From assembly GCA_036971475.1 (NCBI GenBank), contig JBAIZL010000376.1:6051001-6115000 (forward strand): a stretch of 64,000 bases of DNA, written 5' to 3'. Shown here piece by piece: positions 26,480 through 41,819 of the stretch. Each line of letters opens with the position of its first letter. Within the stretch, counting starts at the first letter, position 1. This stretch comes from Prosapia bicincta (taxonomy: Eukaryota; Arthropoda; Insecta; Hemiptera; Cercopidae). The position numbers were made by a program, and so were the translations under genes. Below the pieces are notes generated by a model. It was not told where the DNA came from and searched no databases. It saw only the letters and a program-made list of their open reading frames with translations.

Positions 26480-26668
26480 TGCGCACCTCCACCGCATTCA
26501 TGTGCTATCGACCCCGGAGTGTCTGCTGTGTGGTGGTGAACTTATGAATGTCGAACACCTTAATGAATCCACAGCCCTGGACCGGGCCCAGGATTACAAT
26601 CTTCAGGGAGGCCCATCTTTGCTGGTCAGCGCGTCACCAAATAGCTCAACTAACAAAGGTGGGCGTTA
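26480..26668 (+). pseudogene. C-terminal zinc-binding tail of the second element
   Basis: In a frame offset from the neighbouring open frame, the sequence reads RIHVLSTPECLLCGGELMNV then EHL, the CxxC...H tail found after RNase H or RT in many insect non-LTR elements. The final Cys appears to be Ser. It ends before 26668 without a clear poly(A). Confidence 0.7.
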
Positions 26669-26984
26669 GCTAGTAAGTAAGTATATTAGCCGGATATCCT
26701 GTAATTTAGCCAACCGCGGATAAGGAATGCAGCGGATAAGGGAAACCGAAAATACCGAACACGCTCATGGCGAGGGACTAATGTATAAATAGACCATAAA
26801 CCCGTAATAGAGCAACTTATATCTCAACTTCAGACGGTGTAAATATCCAAACTCAAATGTAGCCCACCATGCTTTGGTATCTGTCAGATTTACTATAAAC
26901 ATTGCAGTGCACAACCAAATAGGGCTTTGTGGTCTAAAAAAAAGCCTTCAAGTTAGGTTCGAATGTAGTCAAATCCGTCATCGG

Positions 26985-28450
26985 TTAAATAATTACAGAC
27001 GAATTATCAAAACAAATAATATTTGTGTTTAGATTACTAGGCAAAAATAAGCGATGATTTTATTTCTTACCGATATCTTCGTGATACAAATTTTGTAACA
27101 TGTTTTCGGAAGGCGAAAACACTAATTATAATTTAATTGTTCTAACGTTGAGAATAATAAAAAAACGCCAAGTACAATTTTATTTACTATATATACAAGT
27201 CATAGCGCTATGATTAGCCAAGCCTAGAACCCTTTCTTGAAGGGTCACTAAACGAGGAATGCATGATACTTAGTAAGAGAGGGGACAAGAAAGCCTACCT
27301 TGTCCTAGACTTGATCGGTCAAGCTAAAAAGGAGGTATTAGGCTAGCTACAGCTAGTTACAGCTAAGCGACATAGAGTGCGGGTAGAAGTAAGTTGGAGG
27401 GTAGGAATAGTGTTCTGCGTGCAAACGTTCGTCTTAACTGAATAACTGAGTGAATAAAAGAGTAATAAGTATTGCCGTAAATAGCTCTGTAAATCAGTAT
27501 TCATGACCATCTCCTATTGATTTAACCCGTTATAGACTACTGTCACTTGATGCTAGAAATTGGAAGGAAAGGTGAGAGAAAACAAATCAACGAGCATCGG
27601 TATACCTAGAAACATATATGAGAATAAAAAGTTATCGAATAACGTTAGCTTTTGTTTACCGGGATTTACGAAAAAAGAAGAAGCAGACATATTACAAATA
27701 TAGACTTATTTGACAAATTTTTTGTTCATAATTATTTGGTTCTGTATATGACTTTCACTTCCCTGAAAAAATTGCTCAACATGATATAATTGAGGCATGC
27801 ATTAAAAAAAAATAAGGATTTAAGGTTTAAAAACCAAGAGTTGATAAAGTTTTTTTAAAAAAATGAGGTGTTAAGCAAGAACAAAAAAATAAAAGACAAA
27901 TTTAAATCGAAGCCCCTATGATTAAAAAACTGTAAACAGATTATGAAGCCATATCAGAATTACTTCAAACTTACAGATGAATATAACAACGACATTGTAT
28001 TTGAACAGGTGAGTAGATTTTTTTCATCGACCATTCTAGTGTCCCCCACGATTGTTTCACAGTTTAGACAGGAAGACTTAAACAGATCTAAAACCGAGGA
28101 AAGGCCTCGTATATACCAGCCCTTGAAGGCAAAGATACTGTACACAAAACAGTGGAGTGAAATGACCACTGACCGAGGAGGGATAGTGTGACCGATATTT
28201 AAGTATACAAATAATTCTCGTACAAAAGAGGTAAAGTCCGTAGTTAGGCTAATCACAGCAAGCCACAATCCCTTTATAACTCGTATGTTCTTATTAGTTA
28301 AGATAACGGTCAATTACGCATCATTTTTAGAAGCAACTGGCAATGCATTTTGTTCCATAATAGCTAATAATATGTAAACATAATTTATTCCATAATTTTG
28401 CTAATAGCTTAGCATCATTTTAACAATGGGAGAAGTATTGTTACATACAT
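26985..28450 (+). repeat. Dispersed repeat family X, copy X3
   Basis: 27690-28450 aligns with X2 (9690-10480) and, reversed, with X1. 26985-27095 aligns with the left part of X4 around TTATCANAACAAATAAT and TTACCGATATCTT. A 20-residue segment at 27943-28010 ends in LTDEYNNDIVFEQ directly before GTGAGT, which looks like a splice donor. X2 shows the similar IDEYSNNNI. Coding origin is possible; the function is unknown. Confidence 0.6.
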
Positions 28451-29734
28451 GTAATAAAGTAAATATATAAATAAAACATATCCGAGATTCTAAGATTAAA
28501 ATCAATTATAATTCTATATTAGATACTTTACATATATAATAATTATGTTTTGTTATGTAAGTTACTGTAAAAATAATATAATCTTTATGAACATATCAAT
28601 TCCTTTCACGGGAAACTTTGTGACATCATAAAATCTGACAAACTGTTGTAAATTCGGTTGAATTTGTACAATAATTTAGTTGTTATTCTTTATTCTCAAA
28701 ATAAATGTATTACTATATTTGGCATTCATTCCGTTAAGAATGTGGCGTGCGACACATTTATTAGCACGATACACTGTGATCTACAAATACAAATTACACA
28801 ACTAAACCTATGCTAATAAAATCTAAGATAAACATTTTAATTTGTATGTGTAATACATTCAATTATAAAAAGTTACTAACAGGTAAAATATCTTGAAAAA
28901 ATTTGATGTGTCCTAAGACTGTGAGCATTGCTTATAAATTCCCATAGAGAAAAAAACTGTTTTTCAGATCAATTTTACAGTTACAAACGTCAGGTTGGCA
29001 ACACTTTTTTTTAGTTCTTTACTGAACACATCACCTAAGGACTATTCTTTGTTATGACCGTTGGTCTTTCTATAAGAAACAATTTAACAAGGTGTTTACG
29101 GACTGTCAGTCAACTTAAAATATGGTGAAAATCAAACATTTTAAAAGTGTTTTTTTAACATTTAACGTAACAATTTCTTTTGTAATGATAAGTTGTGAAT
29201 ATAAGTTTTTGTATTAACCACTAACGCTAGTAATTTTCGATGTTAATTACTTTATGTATGCTATTTTTGCGTTTGATTCCCAAATTAATATTGAAAACAG
29301 ACTTTAATTTTTGAAATGCATCTTTGAGTTAGTTCACTAAAGACATTGTAGTAATTTTTGCAGACGTTTATTCAAATGTAATAATTAAATTGTTTATTTA
29401 TATATTTATATAATTTTTTTTTTTTTTAATATATGCCCTTCTTTCTATATTGCTTAAAAATGAAATTTTCTTACTTATATTAAACCATATGTTTTTCCTA
29501 GATGCACAGGGTAATAAGTAGTCTAACAATAGAAAAGCATTTCAGTAGAAACATAAAAATATTACAATGCAAAGAATATAAAAAATATAGTATCACAGTA
29601 TAAAGGTATGCATAATATTTCGTCGTATTCTGCAGACTTTCATGACAGATATCTTTAAATAAGGATGTATTAAATTTACATGTAATATAATCATCATATA
29701 ATAACATAAGCATCAATAATTTTCTGCTTTATAC
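28451..29734. other. AT-rich stretch without a recognisable gene
   Basis: Only low-complexity and short frames occur, including the leucine-rich minus-strand frame at 29498-29716, for which I see no support. Confidence 0.45.
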
Positions 29735-30060
29735 GACGATGATATTCAAACCCAAATAATGACTACAGGACGTTAATATATGTTAGCGTAACTATACAAA
29801 CGATAGTGCTCGTCTAAACAGTACTTTCGTGGTCTCTAGGCCCATCACGCCCCTTACGAGAGTGGTCAGCTTAGATATCCGTCCAAAAATACAGCGGACG
29901 TATTATCATAACAAATAATGAATTCGTTATATAATGCTAGAAAAAGTAATTTCAGGTTTGGTGTATTACCGATATCTTTGCCATTAATTTCAGTTATCAG
30001 TCGCCGACAGTTGGGCGATTATACCAATCCTTTAGTTTCCTGAAGTCTCTTTATGTAATA
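29735..30060 (+). repeat. Dispersed repeat family X, copy X4 (left part only)
   Basis: It shares ATTCAAACCCAAATAATGAC, TTACCGATATCTTTGCC and ATTTCAGTTATCAGTCG with X2, in the same order. The right half of the family is absent here. Confidence 0.6.
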
Positions 30061-31740
30061 ATAAAATGGTATCAATGAATATTGACAATGGAATCTAGCG
30101 AAGTAAAGTGTAGGACGTATTTCTAAATGCATTTCTCTTACAGATTTCAAACAATCTCTTACAAAAAGAGAGATTTAGCAATTTATTTAAACTGAGAGTA
30201 TTGAAAATTCATTTATACTTTTCTCTGAGATGTAGAAGACATTAAGTTGCATTTTTTTAATTTTTAAGATATATTTAAGAATCAACTTGTTGAAAAGAAA
30301 ACTTCATTAAAACATAATTCTCTTCTAGGGGTAATGCAGAATAGAAAACTGAAGTTTTTATAGATTAAAAGCATTACTGTTCTAAAAAATTCTCAAAACA
30401 GCTTCAGTTGACTATTTCATAAACCTAGACAGGGCATCATGTACGTAAATGAGAAAATCTCACCTTTTTTGAAAGGGAGAAAACATTGAAGGGAAAATAT
30501 TATCATTTTATTTTCCTTTAGATGAATTAAGCCTAAAACTAATAAAAACATTGACAGTAAAAACTACATTTTTATTCTCCATTATTGGCGGGAAGGAAAC
30601 GAAAAGGGAATTTTGAATCAGGATATATATTTAAAAATAAATACTAGTTGAAGAGTAATTACTCTGAGAAATTATTTTGAGGGGAAGATCAGGGCGAAAG
30701 CATCAGTCACTGTCGGCAAGAAACGTCGTCGTGCAGAAATGATACATTCATTCCATACTCGCACGTACAAATCCCTGGGTACTTAGACGTTTTTATTTCC
30801 ACACAAGGTGTTTCTTCCTGATTCTCTTAGACAAGCAATATGTTATTATTAGTTGAAAGCTGCCAAAACCCATTTTCTGAACTACGTGGAGACAAAACGT
30901 ATTTCTGTATTGAATTCTTTAAGAATGTTTATTATTTGTAAAAGGTAGATGCGTTGCTTGTGATAAACATATTAAGTCTAAAGTTTAGTTATTGTATATG
31001 GTTATTATTTATTGCAAAAGTAATTTATGTAGAAACAAGTGTTAAGTAAATATCATTCCTTACTTTTAACGATTCAAAATGTTCAGTCTTTTGCTATTAT
31101 AAGATAATTTATTTTGAATATGTATTTTTTTTATATTTGAGTTTGTGTGTGCCAATAGTTTGTAGAATACATAGTACACAAAGATAAAGTACATATTGCT
31201 CCTAATGTTATTCTGTAACTCTAACCACAACATCCTAGACATAATTCAATTAATAATTTATTTCTTATTGAATTTTATCAATAAACAATATATTATTATT
31301 ATAACCATATTTAAAATTTGTTGTTGTGGGAGGTTTACATTGATGGTGCTTGTAGGTCCTATGTAAAGTTTTCCAAACGAAACCCTTCACTTTTTTAATG
31401 AACAAAGTTCCAGAATGCTAGGGGTTCTTTTGTCATGCTTCGTCATTATTATGATATTTCCAAATGTGATAAACACACTTTATTTTACCAGAAAGTGTTT
31501 TCAACTTTTTTTACCTTCTTACACATACTTTTTGTCATATAAAAAACTTTTTCGATGAGTTTTATCAGCATCATTACTGTGAAAGTGTTGTTTTAAGCCA
31601 CACACACAAACGCACACAAACAGACATATTTAAATTGATATATTGTACACATTACTAGACTATTTTTCTGAATAATGGTATCAGAATAAAGAAAATATGT
31701 TTTCATAAAATTACAAGTTAGGACACATCAATATTATGCC
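30061..31740. other. AT-rich stretch without a recognisable gene
   Basis: No domain is recognised. The minus strand at 31553-31585 has GCTGAT...ATCGAAAAAG, faintly like the PLE hammerhead motifs, but its core is not kept. Confidence 0.4.
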
Positions 31741-31780
31741 ACAGCTTTGTAATGTATATATGTATATATATATATATATC

Positions 31781-31886
31781 GCAATATGTTTTCTTGTGTA
31801 TTCATAAAGAACTAAGTCAAAAAACAAATACAAGAATTGTAAATTCAATTACAATTCTTGTATTTGTATATTGACTTAGTTCTTTA
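31781..31886 (-). mobile_element. PLE 3'-end fragment with inverted tip
   Basis: 31781-31848 matches the 3' end of the PLE copy at 59828-59890 (CGCAATATGTTTTCTTGTGT, then ACAAATACAAGAATT), same orientation. Positions 31849-31886 repeat 31806-31842 in inverse orientation, giving a 37-bp hairpin with a 6-bp loop. (TA)n flanks both sides (31759-31780 and from 31887). The inversion resembles twin-priming-type products. Confidence 0.7.
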
Positions 31887-31887
31887 A

Positions 31888-32307
<420 letters not shown>

Positions 32308-32313
<6 letters not shown>

Positions 32314-32578
32314 CATTATCTTGTTTAATAACTTAAAGCAACATTGGTTATTCAAATAAAAGAATATTTACTAATTTATATTTAAAGCATTTCTTTGGTA
32401 AACGGTACCAACATCATCAGGAATGAAAATTACAATAATGTAAGCTATATACCTAAAACATATGTTAAATTAGTAATAGAATTGTTGCTAAATTTATACA
32501 AATTGCCAAATTTATTTTGTTGCTGTAACATTATAGACATTGAATATAGTCTCATAATGAAGTATCTAATGTTGGTTT

Positions 32579-32581
<3 letters not shown>
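32308..32581 (-). mobile_element. 5'-truncated PLE copy b (tandem duplicate of a)
   Basis: It is identical or nearly so to copy a, offset by 323 bp, with the same truncated reading-frame end and the same TA borders. This suggests duplication of insert plus TA tract, or two tandem insertions. Confidence 0.85.
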
Positions 32582-37090
<4,509 letters not shown>

Positions 37091-37098
37091 GGTATTAG

Positions 37099-37138
37099 CT
37101 CTATATAAACGGGCAAAACTTTTAGAGACTGTTCACTT
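37099..37138 (+). promoter_or_regulatory. TATA-plus-initiator-like core promoter motif
   Basis: CTCTATATAAACG is followed about 22 bp later by TGTTCACTTC. The same pairing occurs at 40694-40745 (CTCTATATAAACG ... CCGTTCACTTG). TATA box to initiator spacing is plausible for an arthropod core promoter. No gene is attached with certainty. Confidence 0.3.
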
Positions 37139-37159
37139 CAATGCATGACTTTATAGAGT

Positions 37160-37745
37160 GAACACTTTGTTCTTGTTATCTTTTTAAGATATTTCATTGT
37201 TTTAATATTTTTTATTCCCTTGTATTTTATATAGGTGACTTTGGTTTTATGCTTTGTAAAGAAGGTATGCACCCCGAAATAAAAGTTTTTGCGCTTCAAA
37301 ATAAGTACCCATGCTTGAAAGCCAAAAAGCTGCGAAAATACCGTTTGGTGTATGCCAGCTGATTAATTTTCGCATATCTGGAGCATATGTTATTTCCAAA
37401 GCATATAATCTCTGTTTATTTGTTAGCTTTTTAAGATATTTCAATGTTTTAATATATTTTTTATTCCCTTGTATTTTATATTGGTGACTTTGGTTTTATG
37501 CTTTGTAAAGAAGGTATGCACCCCGAAATAAAGGTTTTTTGCGCTTCAAAATAAGTACCCATGCTTGAAAGCCAAAAAGCTGCGAAAATATCATTTGATG
37601 TCAGGTGAATAATTTTCGCATATCTAGGTCATATCTTATTTTCAAAGCATATAATCTCTGAAATAACATCTCTATATTGTGAGTTTTTGTTAACTTGTTA
37701 AGATATACAATTATAATATATGTTTATTCCCTTGTCGAATTTTAT
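37160..37745 (+). repeat. Tandem repeat, about 247 bp, 2.4 copies
   Basis: TTTTTAAGATATTTCA starts at 37181 and 37428, and a diverged form starts at 37695. Each copy carries TTATTCCCTTGTATTTTATA, GGTATGCACCCCGAAATAAA and AGTACCCATGCTTGAAAGCC. The third copy is cut by the telomere-like block at 37779. The minus 65-residue frame here is a shadow. Confidence 0.9.
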
Positions 37746-37778
37746 GTAGGTCGCTTTGGTTTACATTACATTGTATGT

Positions 37779-37827
37779 AACCTAACCTAACCTAACCTAA
37801 CCTAACCTAACCTAACCTAACCTAACC
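37779..37827 (+). repeat. (CCTAA)n interstitial telomere-like repeat
   Basis: Nine perfect CCTAA units (37781-37825) flanked by partial units. CCTAA/TTAGG is the ancestral insect telomere motif. Its position inside the window makes it interstitial. Confidence 0.95.
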
Positions 37828-38019
37828 GAGCTCGTCCTAGCTCCGGGAGTCAGCATCCCGGACAAAGACTTTGCAGTGGGACACATCGACTTGTACGAAG
37901 ACCTCATGATGAACGAGGAGGAAAAGGAGCTCAGGGCTAAGCGGCGGTGGCGTAATAAGCAGCGGGCATGGCGACGGCAACGACGCAGAGAAGCGGAAGC
38001 AGCCTCCCTATTAAAATAA
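37828..38019 (+). pseudogene. C-terminal 63 codons of an unidentified protein
   Basis: Immediately after the last telomere-like unit an open frame reads ELVLAPGVSIPDKDF, DLYEDLMMNEEEKELR, then a very basic tail (KRRWRNKQRAWRRQRRR) and stop TAA at 38017-38019, with AATAAA signals in the AT-rich DNA after it. GC content and codon use differ sharply from the flanks, so it is likely real coding sequence. There is no start: upstream the telomere repeat supplies stops. The abutment suggests a 5'-truncated telomere-targeting retrotransposon of the SART/TRAS kind, but I do not recognise the C-terminus. The opposite-strand frame (37812-38126) is a shadow. Confidence 0.6.
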
Positions 38020-38368
38020 GTTATTCTTTGTATTAAATAAATTGTAATTTTCACATTTTTTATAAATTTGTAATGTTTCTTTGTAAAAATTCTTTGACAA
38101 TAAATTTTCTTTAATTTCTTCTGCATGTTAAACTAAATGTTTAGATGTATTTTGTGGTTGCATGTTAAATTTTAAGGAATATTCACGTACGTTTTCGTAC
38201 TTTTATATATCTATATTGATTGTAGTAACTATTATATATAATTATATATTGTCTTGCATTACATTATAATGTTGTTTTTGTTTGCTTATATATTTTGTAT
38301 TTGGGATAGATATTTATTATTAATTATTTTTATAATTATAGCATAAACACAGGACCTTTTTCCGATTC

Positions 38369-38520
38369 AAGTAATTATATCTTTAATTCTTCCAGGTTTA
38401 TATAAATATAAACTAATATTTATTCTTGTTTCAGCAGCTTTTTCAGGTTAAAATAATTATATCTTTATTTATTTCAGGTTTTATATAAATAATACCAATA
38501 TTTATTTAATAACAATTTTT
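38369..38520 (+). repeat. Diverged tandem pair, about 84 bp
   Basis: AATTATATCTTTAATTC...CCAGGTTTATATAAATA near 38371 is repeated as AATTATATCTTTATTTATTTCAGGTTTTATATAAAT near 38453. A third partial copy may follow. Confidence 0.6.
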
Positions 38521-39590
38521 TTATTGTTTACTTTTAAGGTAAAATAATATATGTTTCTTACTTCCATGTTTACATCATTAATATCCCTAATACTCCTTCC
38601 TCTTTCACGCACGCTAAGGCTATCTCAGGATAGTTTTTTCTGGGGCAGACCGGGGAAAGCGTGTTGTCCTGGACATCATTATTTCTGTTCACCGGGAGCT
38701 TCATATCCAACCCCCCCCACCATTTTTGTCTCTTCCCCGAGGTGAGTAAACGTAGCGGATGATTGGCGAGATGAATTTCGCGTCATTCGTTGCGTCACCC
38801 AAAATGCTTCACACATTTTCCAAAGCTTGGATTAAAGTTAGAATACACACAAATTTTAATTTATAAGTTATTATAAAATACTTATTGAATTTTGTAGTCC
38901 ATTACGTTCGGTGAATCTTATTAATCACTTAAACAATAGTTTATGACTATGCGAGTTTTGTAAATTTGTTAAAACGTACTGACACAGAACGTTTTCGAAC
39001 GCTCGGTGGAACATTATATAAAATAATGTCGGTGTTATGATAGTCATAATATTAATTATCATTTTATATTAAATAATGAAACTATATGTGCAAATTTCTT
39101 AAGCTCAATTTGTAGAGGATCTTAGTAACACTAGCAAAATCTATTTTTGTGTTGAAACAATACAACTTTGATGCTTTCTGTTGTTAAAAATATAATTATA
39201 AATTTTCATCTAACCCTGGTATTATTTAGAGGAAGCACATTGCTTATCAAGTTAATAAACAATTTAACATATTACTATACCAAGAGTTGCTGTCTAAATT
39301 AAAAATTTACAAATTATATCAGATTTTTTCTAACGTGAGATTTTCTTTTAGAAAAAAATATTATTTGTTAGTTTTTTTGTTAAAGTTACTTCCAAATAGT
39401 AACAATTTAATGAGTTGATTGAATTTTCAATCAAATGAGGCTGGAAATAATTTCTCATTTTTCGAAATAATAAACTACAGTAAAATATTTGCCGAATTGA
39501 AACAGTACGAATTCGGTTTGTATGTTACTAATTAGCATGACGAACCACAAGAGAAGACTGCCTCACTGACTGACTGAAGCATAGATTCAC
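38521..39590. other. No recognisable gene
   Basis: A GC-richer patch at 38570-38800 with a C run stands out from the AT-rich flanks, but neither strand gives a recognisable product. Confidence 0.4.
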
Positions 39591-39599
39591 TCTTTTCTT

Positions 39600-39800
39600 T
39601 GGTTCTTACTGAAGCGCTTCAGAACCGAAAGAACAGATGAAAGACAATTCTTTCTCATAGAATCGTGGTTAACTGAGACTTACTGAAGCGCTTCAGAAGA
39701 GAACCGGTGAAAGGCAATTCTTTTTAAAAGAACCGCGGTTCACTGAGTCTTTCAAATGAAGCGCTTCAATTGAACTGTTCATGAACCGTGCGCCCATATC
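39600..39800. repeat. Three GAAGCGCTTC palindromes in GAACCG-rich DNA
   Basis: TGAAGCGCTTCA-type palindromes occur near 39611, 39684 and 39758, each followed by GAAC or GGTTC motifs. The block ends in GAACCGTGCGCCCATA. Read on the minus strand this begins ATGGGCGCACGGTTC, similar in style to hAT transposon ends with subterminal repeats. No partner end was found. Confidence 0.4.
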
Positions 39801-39967
39801 TACTATATATAAACAATGAAAACAGAATGAGTATACTGTAAGATATTTCTCTAAGAAATTTTTAACCTTGAAAGTTTTTAAAAATCAATTAAAACAGGTT
39901 ACATCAACCACTACCAAATCAAAAGTATTTAACGAGCAGCGTTTACGTATACATTAGCATTTGAATC

Positions 39968-40458
39968 ATGAAACTGGGTAAAGCTACAATCATTTATAAG
40001 CTGGTGGTATCCCACGTCGATCAAATACCCTTTGTTATACAAGGCATCGAGCTAAGACGTTAAAAGTATGACACTGTTGAGTTTTCAATTTCGGTGAACT
40101 CATCCGAACACCCACTGACACAAGAGGATAAGGAAGTGATAGAAAATTGTAGTAAGCTTCCTTGTGGTGCTTTAGCCGAAATATTGGATTCATACAAAAC
40201 ACCAGTGTTAATTGTAGACATTTACATGAAGCCAAAGTGAGGGAGGAAAACCCCCTCCCCAGAGAAAAAAGCCCGATACTGTATAAACTGGAAACAGTTT
40301 CTTTACAATATCGGGCCATTTTCTCTACATAAAAAATTTGAGCTTGAAAGTTATATGACAAATGGGTCAAAGCAAGTAAAAGATTACTTATTAAAAAATA
40401 CATTTCCAATTATCAAAGAGCTGTACAGGAGTTATAGAGCAATAAAAAACCAATATTA
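39968..40458 (+). pseudogene. Unidentified protein relic A (homologous to relic B)
   Basis: A single frame of 163 codons runs from ATG 39968 to TAG 40456-40458, with two internal stops (TAA near 40061, TGA near 40238). The protein begins MKLGKATIIYKLVVSHVDQI, has HPLTQEDKEVIENCSKLPC in the middle, and ends with WKQFLYNIGPFSLHKKFELE and an LKNTFPIIKELYRSY segment. Composition is protein-like and unlike the AT-rich flanks. The first 80 codons match relic B on the opposite strand. A TATATAAAC box lies about 155 bp upstream (near 39807). I do not recognise the family. A mobile element or old viral insertion is possible; neither is shown. The opposite-strand frame 40035-40409 is a shadow. Confidence 0.6.
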
Positions 40459-40693
40459 GGTTTAGTCAAAGCAAACGCAAAACTACATTTTTTTTCTACA
40501 AGACATAATATATATATATATATATTTTTTTACAAATTATAAGTTACAAAAATTATATTATTAAAAAGAATAATAATGTTGTTAAACAAAACAATTATTA
40601 CAAATGTTAAGAGAGATAGCATATAGAACGTAGCATATAAAAACCATGAAAACAGAGCTCATTTTAGAATCGACTGCCGCTAAACAAAGAATG

Positions 40694-40745
40694 CTATTTG
40701 CTCTATATAAACGAGTAAAACCTAGTAGAATCCGTTCACTTGTTA
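40694..40745 (+). promoter_or_regulatory. Second TATA-plus-initiator-like motif
   Basis: CTCTATATAAACGAGTAAAA followed by CCGTTCACTTG matches the motif at 37099 in sequence and spacing. It lies between relics A and B and points away from A. Confidence 0.3.
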
Positions 40746-40911
40746 CTCTGGTGCTCTGACGTATGTTCACTATTAGAACACTCGGTCCGGTATTAGGTGA
40801 AGGTCAAAAAATATTACAATATAATTATAAAGTCACGCGTGTTTTCTCTGAGGTCTATGCAGACCCTCACGCTCACTTTGGTGGTCGGTAGTAAGTCAAC
40901 AATAGTACCGG

Positions 40912-41145
40912 CTATTTGGGAGAACGAAGGAGGTCTATTACCTCTTGACAAGGAAGGCTCTTGCAATTCTCTATAATGGCTCTTTCCCTAGCGGTGAGTT
41001 TTCGTTTAGACTTCAACACCGAAAGAAAAATATCCACTTTTATATAGTCTTCCCTCCACATGTCGTATGCTACCCCAACGCGCAGCAACGACACGAAGTC
41101 GGAGATTTCAAGCTGTTGTACAATTGTTGCCTTAACGACGCTCAT
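40912..41145 (-). pseudogene. Unidentified protein relic B (homologous to relic A)
   Basis: The minus-strand frame from MSVVKATIVQQLEISD to the stop at 40912 is 77 codons. It aligns along its length with relic A: KATI near the start, then an ED/EL-x-R and Y-x-V-D/E pattern, then KLTARERAIIENCKSLPC against PLTQEDKEVIENCSKLPC, and a final LxSxK. Both begin with Met three residues before KATI, which favours this start over the upstream Met at 41349; the upstream part runs through a (GT)n microsatellite. The C-terminal half seen in A is missing after the stop. Function unknown. Confidence 0.6.
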
Positions 41146-41247
41146 GATTTTATTGCAACAGGATGAGAAGTCGCCACATGTTATATACCGTTTCCCAACT
41201 CGCAGCTGGCCGCAAACATCTAGCTGCCAAGCCGGTATCCCAACACT

Positions 41248-41249
<2 letters not shown>

Positions 41250-41276
<27 letters not shown>
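41250..41276. repeat. (GT)n microsatellite
   Basis: Thirteen GT units next to the PLE terminus below. Confidence 0.9.
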
Positions 41277-41279
<3 letters not shown>

Positions 41280-41399
41280 AACTTTTCCATTGATGAAAAG
41301 TCATTGATGTAATAGAAAAATTTACATAAAGTGCAATACTTATAATCATATGATTCTTTGTAGTACATATGATTTAATTTTGTAAACATTTTTTATTAG

Positions 41400-41538
41400 A
41401 TAATTATTTTCCTGAAGATGCTGATACTATTTTATCGGTGAAAAGATTTGAATAAATTAAATTCATTAAAAGTATTCTGGTTTTTTAAATATTTTTAATT
41501 TATTAACTATATTACAAGAAAACATATCACCATATTTA

Positions 41539-41560
<22 letters not shown>
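41400..41560 (+). mobile_element. PLE terminus adjoining (TA)n
   Basis: It matches 59145-59285 almost base for base (TTTTTAATTTATTAACTATA, then ACAAGAAAACATATCACC) and, like it, runs into a TA tract. It contains the hammerhead-like motif at 41412-41443. No PLE reading frame is attached on the left. Confidence 0.75.
41412..41443 (+). ncRNA. Hammerhead-like motif
   Basis: CTGAAGA (41412-41418), T, GCTGATA pairing with TATCGGT (41420-41426 with 41433-41439, two G-U pairs), loop CTATTT, then GAAA (41440-41443). A short stem III (AA/TT) and a GAA/TTC start of stem I can be drawn. Confidence 0.55.
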
Positions 41561-41812
<252 letters not shown>

Positions 41813-41819
41813 TATAAAT

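Larger units (their letters stand above)
23256..26668 (+). mobile_element. Non-LTR retrotransposon with RNase H, decayed
   Basis: This is a 5'-truncated ORF2-only copy on the plus strand. In order it holds an APE endonuclease (about 23370-24000), a degenerate linker, a partial RT (24763-25140), a thumb/connection region, an RNase H domain (about 25910-26300) and a CCHC-like tail (about 26500-26600). Many frameshifts and stops occur. The endonuclease wording (AAGLN for the usual NANGL, then FITET) is Jockey-superfamily-like; the RNase H domain means I, LOA or related clades are also possible. No poly(A) tail or target-site duplication was recognised. Confidence 0.85.

Noticed and set aside
31553..31585. 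Hammerhead motif on the minus strand
   Set aside because: Similar GCTGAT...ATCGAAA wording, but the core reads TAATGA and stem II is incomplete.
37812..38126. Minus-strand Arg/Ser-rich 104-codon frame
   Set aside because: It is the shadow of the plus-strand coding fragment at 37828-38019, whose composition and stop context are better.
40035..40409. Minus-strand 124-codon frame
   Set aside because: Shadow of relic A; the plus-strand reading has a homologue in relic B.
39968..41145. Endogenous parvovirus/densovirus or Polinton gene
   Set aside because: TATA-initiator motifs and small inverted genes suggested it, but no family motif is visible, so the pair is left unidentified.
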